Virus record (IMG/VR): IMGVR_UViG_3300031963_000926
Coordinates: 1-23,894 of that record
Direction: 5' to 3' (one strand)
Origin: a virus
DNA: 23,894 nt
The translations under genes and the position numbers were made by a program. The notes under the pieces were generated by a model. It made no database searches, had not been told where the DNA came from, and saw only the letters and a program-made list of their open reading frames with translations. Shown here piece after piece: positions 5,585-11,818 of the stretch; position 1 is the stretch's first letter, and each line of letters opens with the position of its first letter.

Positions 5585-6330
5585 GGGCGAGCGAGAGCTC
5601 ACATTGGTACACCCGTGAAGGTGCGCCAAAGTACACCGTGGAAGCCAAGAACGGCAACCCACGCAACACAACACTAGCAGACGCACGTAAGCTGAACCTA
5701 GTACCGTCGGTCACGACGATCATTGGCTGTGCCGCGAAACCCGGTCTCGAGGCGTGGAAACTCAACCAAATGATGCTCGCGTCTATGACCCTGCCAAGGG
5801 CGCCAGACGAGGCAGAAGACCTGTACGTCCAACGAGTCATCAAAGACTCAAAGGAACACGCTCGTGCCGCCGCTCAGAGGGGTACAGAGGTACACACAGC
5901 GCTTGAGCAGTGGTACGAAGGCGTGATGGTTTCCCCAATGATCGAGTATCAAATGGGCGTGGGTGAAGAGGTCAAGAAGCTCTTTGGCGAGCCTACGTGG
6001 GTGTCTGAGAAGTCCTTCGCCTGCGAGCTAGGGTTTGGTGGAAAGCTAGACCTGTGCACGTTTGACGGGGATGGGGTTGTGATCGACTTCAAAACAAAGG
6101 AGTTCACAGACCCAGCCAAGGTCGATGCGTATGACGAGCACCTGATGCAATTAGCCGCCTACAGGCTTGGCTTAAACCTGCCGCAAGCGCGGTGTGCGAA
6201 TGTGTTTGTCTCGGTCACGGAGCCGGGGCTCGTGGTCACCAAAGAATGGTCTGAAGAAGACCTTGAACGCGGCGAGGAGATGTTCTACCACCTCCTCAAG
6301 TACTGGCAAGCCAAAAACAAACACAAGTGA
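5566..6330 (+). CDS. PD-(D/E)XK exonuclease, RecB/Cas4-like
   Basis: The ATG at 5566 with AGAGGGA upstream gives 254 residues; nine more codons are open upstream without an RBS. The nuclease fold is read from its ordered motifs: GTEVH (106-110, His110), GGKLD (158-162, Asp162), VVIDFKTKE (Asp174, Lys176) and QLAAYR (195-200). These match the Mg-dependent catalytic core of phage exonucleases related to RecB and Cas4. The expected activity is DNA end resection during recombination, working with the SSB-like protein. It could alternatively act on host DNA. No CRISPR array or Cas1 is visible, so Cas4 itself is unlikely. Confidence 0.85.
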   Translation: MAEITVRASESSHWYTREGAPKYTVEAKNGNPRNTTLADARKLNLVPSVTTIIGCAAKPGLEAWKLNQMMLASMTLPRAPDEAEDLYVQRVIKDSKEHARAAAQRGTEVHTALEQWYEGVMVSPMIEYQMGVGEEVKKLFGEPTWVSEKSFACELGFGGKLDLCTFDGDGVVIDFKTKEFTDPAKVDAYDEHLMQLAAYRLGLNLPQARCANVFVSVTEPGLVVTKEWSEEDLERGEEMFYHLLKYWQAKNKHK

Positions 6331-6337
6331 GGACAAC

Positions 6338-6685
6338 ATGGAACACATGCAGGAAGTAGCTTTTAAACGTGCAATCAATGCGCTCACAGCGCTCAAATGT
6401 CAGTTTGCCATCATCACCCCAGAGGGCGAGAAGTATGGTGAGCTGACTGTTGCAAAAGAAGTAGTGACCAGAAAACACAAACAAGGCGAGATGAAGTCTT
6501 ACGTTGACCCCTACCTAAACTTGGTGCAGGTTGGCGACGGGTTTACCGTCCCCTGTGGTGAGTACGACATGCACACCACGGTGCGAAGCGTCAGCAACTG
6601 GTTCTACAAAAAATATGGTGCTGGTTCTTTCAACTACAAAAGCGACAAGTACACCAACTGTGTTCACGGAATTCGGATTAAATAA
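6338..6685 (+). CDS. Unknown phage protein (115 aa)
   Basis: The ATG at 6338 has GAGG just upstream and follows the exonuclease stop by seven bases. The product starts MEHMQEVAFKRAINALTALK and includes PEGEKYGELTVAKEV and YVDPYLNLVQVGDGFTVP. The C-terminal half (VSNWFYKKYGAGSFNYKS) is basic and aromatic, which is suggestive of nucleic-acid contact, but no named domain is recognised. The end HGIRIK is complete. Function unknown; position suggests the replication and recombination set. Confidence 0.7.
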   Translation: MEHMQEVAFKRAINALTALKCQFAIITPEGEKYGELTVAKEVVTRKHKQGEMKSYVDPYLNLVQVGDGFTVPCGEYDMHTTVRSVSNWFYKKYGAGSFNYKSDKYTNCVHGIRIK

Positions 6686-6693
6686 GGAAAAAC

Positions 6694-6861
6694 ATGGACG
6701 AACTACTACCCTTCATTCTGATCGCATGGGTGCTCGCATCTTGGATCACACACATTGTGGTCTGCCTTAAAACCGCTTCTTGGGGCTTCTTGATTGCTGG
6801 CGCGATCCTGTTCCCCATCGCTTGGATCCACGGAACCGCCATCTGGCTTGGAATTGTATGA
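6694..6861 (+). CDS. Small double-pass membrane protein (55 aa)
   Basis: AAGGAAAAAC precedes the ATG at 6694. The product is almost wholly hydrophobic, with two helices: PFILIAWVLASWITHIVVCL and SWGFLIAGAILFPIAWIHG. It is too small for most gene callers, but the RBS, size and overlap with the next ATG (TATGA) make it credible. It would sit in the inner membrane. The role is unknown; small membrane proteins in phage early operons sometimes affect superinfection, a general possibility not shown here. Confidence 0.65.
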   Translation: MDELLPFILIAWVLASWITHIVVCLKTASWGFLIAGAILFPIAWIHGTAIWLGIV

Positions 6862-7085
6862 ACCCCTACCTTGACCCTAATCAAATCAAAGAAGCCTTCC
6901 GCAAGATCTACCTTGAGGAGACCTACAACTTCCTCGAGGAAGACCTTGAGAAGCTGGCTGACGGCTTCATCATGGCGGCTATGCCTGCTATCGTGAAGAC
7001 CGAACGCGACATGTGCATCAAGTTCGTGAACTCGCTGAATACCAACGTAGCTCGTGCCCTTGGTGAGTACCGCGAGAACCTATGA
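6858..7085 (+). CDS. Unknown acidic helical protein (75 aa)
   Basis: The ATG at 6858 overlaps the stop of the preceding membrane protein by four bases. The product begins MNPYLDPNQIKEAFRKIYLE and is charged and mostly helical. The last bases overlap the next gene (ATGA at 7082). No motif is recognised. It is grouped with a run of small genes that closes the rightward operon. Confidence 0.65.
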   Translation: MNPYLDPNQIKEAFRKIYLEETYNFLEEDLEKLADGFIMAAMPAIVKTERDMCIKFVNSLNTNVARALGEYRENL

Positions 7086-7318
7086 CGCCCAAGGACTTCG
7101 TCACCGAGCTCTTTGGTGAGGGGTGGAAGCCTTCCCAGCTCCCATCCTTCCTCGATGCCATCAAGGGTTGGTCTGAGGACTCCCAAAGGTACTATGCTGT
7201 ACGAGACTTTGCTAAAAAGTTAGAATGGGACACCGACCCACGAGATCGCAGGGAATGCCACGAGTTTGACGACCTCGTGGACTCCAAGCGCTTTGAACAT
7301 GATCTTGATGAAAATTGA
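7082..7318 (+). CDS. Unknown acidic protein (78 aa)
   Basis: The start at 7082 overlaps the upstream stop by four bases; the RBS is weak. The product begins MTPKDFVTELFGEGWKPSQL and becomes strongly charged near its end (RDRRECHEFDDLVDSKRF). It is soluble and helical with no identified domain. Its final bases overlap the start region of the last rightward gene in another frame. Function unknown. Confidence 0.62.
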   Translation: MTPKDFVTELFGEGWKPSQLPSFLDAIKGWSEDSQRYYAVRDFAKKLEWDTDPRDRRECHEFDDLVDSKRFEHDLDEN

Positions 7319-7523
7319 CGAAAAAGGCGAACTTCAAGCTGACTGGGAAGCCATAGAACGGTTCACCAAGTGCTTTGACAAGGGCTGTAAGTCTGAACAG
7401 GCTTACAAAGCCAAGCTGTTTTCGTTGGTTCTCGAGCATGGGTATGACGTTGCCATGGATGACGTAGAGCAGGATCGCAAGCAAGTCCTATTTATGCTCT
7501 GTACACCTGCTGGCAACGCATAA
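7299..7523 (+). CDS. Unknown small protein closing the rightward operon (about 74 aa)
   Basis: Two in-frame ATGs (7299 and 7308) are possible, neither with a clear RBS. I give 7299, which overlaps the preceding gene by 20 bases. The product is acidic (KIDEKGELQADWEAIERFTK, with Cys residues in CFDKGCKSEQAYK) and ends CTPAGNA. The TAA is followed directly by an A run and a terminator hairpin. Function unknown. Confidence 0.55.
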   Translation: MILMKIDEKGELQADWEAIERFTKCFDKGCKSEQAYKAKLFSLVLEHGYDVAMDDVEQDRKQVLFMLCTPAGNA

Positions 7524-7548
7524 AAAAAGCCCCCGTATGAGGGGGGCT
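7522..7548 (-). terminator. Intrinsic terminator for the leftward virion operon
   Basis: AGCCCCC (7528-7534) pairs with GGGGGCT (7542-7548) around a seven-base loop. On the plus strand the stem is preceded by seven A (7522-7528), so on the minus strand it is followed by a T run, the classic intrinsic form. It therefore stops transcripts coming from the transglycosylase gene. No T run follows on the plus strand, so it is poorly suited to ending the rightward operon. Confidence 0.85.
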
Positions 7549-7551
7549 GAA

Positions 7552-7581
7552 ACAAGTGGCAACTGCTTAAAAGACACTTGT
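7552..7581. repeat. Seven-base inverted repeat beside the terminator
   Basis: ACAAGTG (7552-7558) and CACTTGT (7575-7581) are perfect inverted copies 16 bases apart, between the transglycosylase stop and the terminator. Such a second hairpin may stabilise the mRNA 3' end or help insulate the two convergent operons. Function is inference. Confidence 0.4.
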
Positions 7582-7589
7582 GAGGAGAA

Positions 7590-9146
7590 TTATGGCATGG
7601 GGTTGCCCATTGGGTCTGTGTCGGACAAAGACCTCATAATGGTGTCGCGATACTCAGCAGGATTGCGCTCAATGTCTTGCTTTCTACGTCGCAGGTCGCG
7701 GATCATTGGCGCCCCAATAGACAAAGGAATAGCCAACGGCGCTAAGGGCGGGATGAATGACCCAACTGTGCCTAATACGCCTGCACCAGTCAAACCAAGG
7801 TCGGTGTAATCAGGTTGAGAAACCCTCATGCCGTAGTCAAGCTCGGGAACTTCCATGCCGATTGACAAGCCAGCTAAAGGGCCGCTGATGTATGGCAGTT
7901 TGCCCAAGGTTCGGCTGGCGGTGTTTGCCATGCCCTTAAGTTCACCAAAGGTGGGGGCGGCGTTGCTGGCAGACTTCATCATGCTGACAAACAAGTCTTT
8001 TGTAGCGTCTAAGCCTGACATCTTTGGAACAACAGGGACTGGAGGCTTAGCACCACCAACTTCGCCTTGAGGGCCGCGGGGGCCGAGGTATCGAGGTAGG
8101 TCAGAGCGAGGAGCCAAAACGCCGCTGGGCGTGGAGGTCATCCCCGGTTGCTGTGCAAAGAACTGCGGCGCCTCTTGGGTAACTTGACCCGTCTGACGCA
8201 ACAGTTGTGCAATTCTTTCAGCCTCAGCCTTAGCCGCCGCCTGCTGAGAAGTCTCAACGTTGTAGCCAGTCTGACGCGCACGACCCGTAGTCCCCAAGTC
8301 GCCAGTTGTACCCTGAAGGATACGTGTTGTCTGAGGATCCGCTCCAGAAGGCAATCCGCCTCTTTGTGGAGGGGTAGGTGCACCACCAACCGTTGGAGCG
8401 CCTGTAGGGGGCGTTTGAGGGGGTTGCTGACCTAATTGCTGAGCTATTTGACCAAGGCTTTGCGTAACACGACCAAGTCCTCGTCTAGCATCAATTGCAT
8501 CTTTAGCCACAGCTCCGCCCAAACCAGCACTAGCACCTACCACAGCGCCAAAGGGTTTCTGTTCAGCCGCAGTCTCACGAGCCTCGATCATTTCTTGGTC
8601 AAGCTTCATCTGTGCAAGCTGTTCTGGCGTTGGCTCGTTAACTTGTACGGCAGGCTTTGGAGCGCCCTCAGAAGGAGCTTCAGCGGGAGCTTGGGTGTTA
8701 GGGTTAAACAACTCAAACGTACCAAAACTTTTTAAGTCTTGAACGTACTGTTTAGTTTTTGGCCCCATCGGCTTGTCGGCGGCAAGATCTGCTATAGCGT
8801 CAGGGCCGCTGTGGTAGTACACCGCCGCCAGTTTAGGGTTGTTGTTTGTGTACGCCAACGCTTCTTTGAGGTTTTTAAGACCAGCATCAAGGTTCTTCTC
8901 TGGGTCGCGCAAATCAGCTTCAGAGTAACCGTAAGCCTTACCAGTTGGAATTAAAACCTGCATCAAACCAATTGCGCCCTTTTCACTGTCGGGCGTGTTA
9001 GGGCGAAGTCTGCTTTCTTGGTAGGCGGTAGCAACAGCAAGGGCTGGATCGACGCCTATGGCGACGGCTCTTTTAGCAACCTTCTCGGCTTGATTAAGCT
9101 GTTCTTTGTCAAGCTTTTTTGGAAAATTGAGTTTGAGGTCAGCCAT
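7590..9146 (-). CDS. Virion protein with lytic transglycosylase (SLT) domain
   Basis: The 518-residue product has an N-terminal SLT-type lysozyme fold: AYQESRL with catalytic Glu44, GAIGLMQV (58-64), DPEKNLDAG (81-89) and AAVYYHSG (107-114). These are the family's ordered motifs for cleaving peptidoglycan with anhydro-muramyl products. The remaining 370 residues are Pro, Gln, Ala and Gly-rich linkers with a hydrophobic stretch near residues 450-485, typical of an internal virion protein rather than a free endolysin. It probably opens a local hole in the cell wall when DNA is injected. I take the ATG at 9146; a TTG two codons earlier is possible. It is the last gene of the virion operon, next to the terminator. 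Confidence 0.87.
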   Translation of the reverse strand: MADLKLNFPKKLDKEQLNQAEKVAKRAVAIGVDPALAVATAYQESRLRPNTPDSEKGAIGLMQVLIPTGKAYGYSEADLRDPEKNLDAGLKNLKEALAYTNNNPKLAAVYYHSGPDAIADLAADKPMGPKTKQYVQDLKSFGTFELFNPNTQAPAEAPSEGAPKPAVQVNEPTPEQLAQMKLDQEMIEARETAAEQKPFGAVVGASAGLGGAVAKDAIDARRGLGRVTQSLGQIAQQLGQQPPQTPPTGAPTVGGAPTPPQRGGLPSGADPQTTRILQGTTGDLGTTGRARQTGYNVETSQQAAAKAEAERIAQLLRQTGQVTQEAPQFFAQQPGMTSTPSGVLAPRSDLPRYLGPRGPQGEVGGAKPPVPVVPKMSGLDATKDLFVSMMKSASNAAPTFGELKGMANTASRTLGKLPYISGPLAGLSIGMEVPELDYGMRVSQPDYTDLGLTGAGVLGTVGSFIPPLAPLAIPLSIGAPMIRDLRRRKQDIERNPAEYRDTIMRSLSDTDPMGNPMP

Positions 9147-9148
9147 AT

Positions 9149-10867
9149 TCAATCCGTTTGTTTGTCTACGTTTGCACCAGCCGCCTTAAGATCAGGCTTA
9201 CCTTTTTGTTGTTTTGTAGATGTTATGCCAGCTATCTTACGCATGTCTTTGTCGTAAGTGTCATACAAAGACTTGTACTTAGGTGTGTCCATGTAGCTCA
9301 AGTAGGTGCTGTCAGGGTTCTTGACAATGAACTCGCGATAGGCGTTCAAGTCATCACGCTCAAAGGTTGCGCGCTTGCTAACAGCTTGAGCTCGGAGCTT
9401 AAGAACCTCTGGACTCATAGAGACATTACCAGCGCCAGCACGACGAACAATTGCTCGCTCGCCTTCGGTGATAGGGCCAGTCCCCTTCAGGAACATGTTT
9501 GCGTAGTTCAACTCAATGTTGGCCTGCTCAGCGGCACCTAAGCGAACAGCGTTGATGTCAGAGTCTTTGATCCTTGGGTTTGCGGCTCGGAAGGCATCCT
9601 CAAAGCCGCCCATGTCAACATTGACCCTGTTGGCGCGAATGCCATCACGCACCAATGTACCAATGGCTGGCAATACACCAGCTTTGTCAAACGTGCCAAA
9701 GCCTTTGGGGTTCTTGTCCACAATCTCGTACAAAGAATCAGCAGAACGCGCTAATGAGTCGTAGCGTTTGATGTCGTCAGGTAAAGTCTTGCGACGCTCA
9801 ACTTCACTCTTAGCCTCGCCTGATGCCATTTCCTTTTTACGAGCGGCTTGGGCTTCTTCCTGTTCTTTGGTCAACATACCGCTTTGAACGGGGGCGTTAG
9901 CAGGAGCGGCTCCAGTAGGCGTAGCATTAGCAGGTGTTGGAGCGTTAGCGACAGGGGGACGTTTCATTCCCTGCGTAATCAGATCCGCAACTTTGTAATA
10001 CTCTTCAGGATTGTTGTTTGCCTGTGCGTTGGCTAAACGAGAAGCCAATGTTTTAGTTGTGGTAAAGACGCCCTTGTCAGGAATCCTGACCTCAGTAGGC
10101 GTGGGATCAACGGGAGCAAACACTTGACCAGTCTTGATGTTGGTTGCGCCTCGCTCGTTGACAATGATGTTCTTGCGACGCATCTCGTCAATCTCTTTCA
10201 TGATCTCACCCATAGGCTTACCAGCACGTCTCAGTCTGCTGGCTAACTCAGTCTCTTCAGCATCCCACGTAGTAGGTTGGGCAGGGAATAACTGCTGACC
10301 AGAGGGTTGTACGGCTGGCTGAGCCGCAGGCTGTGCGGCTTGAGCCAATGGGGCAGGCGTAGCAACAGCAGTTGTGGCAGGGGGCGGAACGGCTTGAGCC
10401 AAAGCGCCAGCAGGTGGCTGAGGCGCGGTAGCTGGAGCAGGAGCGGAAGCCGCAGGCAGTGCAACAGGTGGTGGCATACCAGCCGCAGGGGGCGCAGGCT
10501 GTGCTGTTGGGGCTTTGTAGGCTTTGGCATTAAACGCCGCTTGATCTTGCTCGGCGTTTTGGGCTTGAATGGTTGTTTGTAAACCTTGCTGAGCCAACTC
10601 CATGCGCATCTTAGCCATGTCCATGGTGCGCTTTTCTTCAGCGGCTTGGGCAGGGCCTAACGAGGCGGCTACGTTACCTAAAGATTCACCAAAAGCCCCA
10701 GTCTTTGTGGGCGCAAAGAAACCTTGTGCGGCGGCTAAAGCTACAGGATCAAGCAAGCGATTGTTTCGCTGTGCAAGGATGTCTCTAGCCTCTTTTTGGG
10801 CGGCTTCGTACTCAGTCCAAGAAGGAGTACCGTAACCTAGGGAAATTGGAGCTGATGCTTGTGCCAT
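9149..10867 (-). CDS. Probable internal virion protein with Pro/Ala-rich linker (572 aa)
   Basis: The ATG at 10867 begins MAQASAPISLGYGTPSWTEY. Residues 1-115 are helical and Gln/Ala-rich; about 117-200 form an extreme Pro-Ala low-complexity linker; another Asn/Pro-rich linker lies near 310-330; and the C-terminal 200 residues are a compact helical region (DDIKRYDSLARSADSLYEI, AAEQANIELNYANMFLKG, EGERAIVRRAGAG). No enzyme motif is visible. It sits between the transglycosylase and other structural genes and ends four bases into the start region of the former. This suggests a partner in an ejection or internal core complex. The linkers would let the domains thread through a narrow channel. That is inference from context. 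Confidence 0.65.
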   Translation of the reverse strand: MAQASAPISLGYGTPSWTEYEAAQKEARDILAQRNNRLLDPVALAAAQGFFAPTKTGAFGESLGNVAASLGPAQAAEEKRTMDMAKMRMELAQQGLQTTIQAQNAEQDQAAFNAKAYKAPTAQPAPPAAGMPPPVALPAASAPAPATAPQPPAGALAQAVPPPATTAVATPAPLAQAAQPAAQPAVQPSGQQLFPAQPTTWDAEETELASRLRRAGKPMGEIMKEIDEMRRKNIIVNERGATNIKTGQVFAPVDPTPTEVRIPDKGVFTTTKTLASRLANAQANNNPEEYYKVADLITQGMKRPPVANAPTPANATPTGAAPANAPVQSGMLTKEQEEAQAARKKEMASGEAKSEVERRKTLPDDIKRYDSLARSADSLYEIVDKNPKGFGTFDKAGVLPAIGTLVRDGIRANRVNVDMGGFEDAFRAANPRIKDSDINAVRLGAAEQANIELNYANMFLKGTGPITEGERAIVRRAGAGNVSMSPEVLKLRAQAVSKRATFERDDLNAYREFIVKNPDSTYLSYMDTPKYKSLYDTYDKDMRKIAGITSTKQQKGKPDLKAAGANVDKQTD

Positions 10868-10879
10868 AATTTTTAACCT

Positions 10880-11818
10880 TTAATCAGGCAATAATCCACC
10901 AACATACTTAAACGCTTTGTCTAAAAGACCAGTTTGATCTTTGTTCGTTCCAGCCGCAACCAATGAACCCAAGCCACCAATCTGTGACAGGATGGAGGGG
11001 CCGTAGGAGGAGGCGGGGCCTTCCGTCTTCTCAGTCGTAACCGTTGGGTACGTATAACCACGTAGGATCTGCGCTACGTTACCAGCCATGGTGGTTGGTG
11101 CGTTGATTAAAGCTTGGTTCTGGGCTTGCTCAATAGCGCCGATGTCCGCCTGAGTCTTCAGACCAGTCGTAGCGGCTTGCTGTTCTTGAGCACCTAAAGT
11201 GCCCAAAGCTTGGGTGCTTTGTGTCTGACCACTCATCTCACGCAAGGCGGCGTCTAGGGCTGACTGATAACCAGCAGAGCGAGCTTTGTTTTGCTCTTGC
11301 AAAAGGGTGGTGTTCACATCACCCATGGTCTGACCCATGGCGTTGGCATAGCGTGAGCTACCCAAAGCGCCAGAACCTACAAAGCCAGCCTTTAACTGGG
11401 GCATAAGGTTACGTTGGACATTCGTCGCGCTTTGTGCCCCCATACCACCGACTACGGCGGCTTCGTAAGGGTTATAAAACTTAGAGATGTCAGTTGGGCT
11501 AACGCCCGTAGCTTCTTGACCCGTTGAGTACGCCAAATCCATTGGATCCTGATAGCGATAAAGGTCGGTAGGAGCGGCTGTAGCCGCGCCTGTCTGCAAT
11601 GTACTTAACGGCGCAACGTAAGGCTCACCAGCCTTTTTCATTACGTCGTACGTAGGAGCCGTGTATGCGCCAGTTACTGGATCTTTTGTACCCAAAGCCT
11701 GCTGACCTTGCTGTGCAAGTTGCGTCAGGTAGTCCGTCAGGTACTGAGGAGCTACAGCCGCCGTTTCGCGGGTGGTTGTTACATTTGGTGGCGCTTCACC
11801 TTGGAATAAGCTTGCCAT
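10880..11818 (-). CDS. Probable structural or internal virion protein (312 aa)
   Basis: An AAGGAGCAAATAA site serves the ATG at 11818 and the stop of the giant gene overlaps it closely. The product starts MASLFQGEAPPNVTTTRETA. It has a Gln-rich helical core (LTDYLTQLAQQGQQALG, LREMSGQTQSTQALGTLGAQ) and a glycine-rich tail ending DKAFKYVGGLLPD. It contains Gly/Ser/Ala-rich stretches common in proteins of podovirus cores. I do not recognise an enzyme domain. Its position between the giant protein and the 572-aa protein suggests it belongs to the same assembly. Confidence 0.62.
   Translation of the reverse strand: MASLFQGEAPPNVTTTRETAAVAPQYLTDYLTQLAQQGQQALGTKDPVTGAYTAPTYDVMKKAGEPYVAPLSTLQTGAATAAPTDLYRYQDPMDLAYSTGQEATGVSPTDISKFYNPYEAAVVGGMGAQSATNVQRNLMPQLKAGFVGSGALGSSRYANAMGQTMGDVNTTLLQEQNKARSAGYQSALDAALREMSGQTQSTQALGTLGAQEQQAATTGLKTQADIGAIEQAQNQALINAPTTMAGNVAQILRGYTYPTVTTEKTEGPASSYGPSILSQIGGLGSLVAAGTNKDQTGLLDKAFKYVGGLLPD

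Noticed and set aside
5566-6330. Cas4 of a CRISPR system
   Set aside because: No Cas1, Cas2 or array is present and the four-Cys cluster of Cas4 is not seen; a phage recombination exonuclease fits better.
7583-7635. Plus-strand AGGAGAATTATG start with a short frame (about 15 codons)
   Set aside because: It ends at once, lies over the end of the transglycosylase gene, and has no conserved look. The RBS-like string is likely coincidence.
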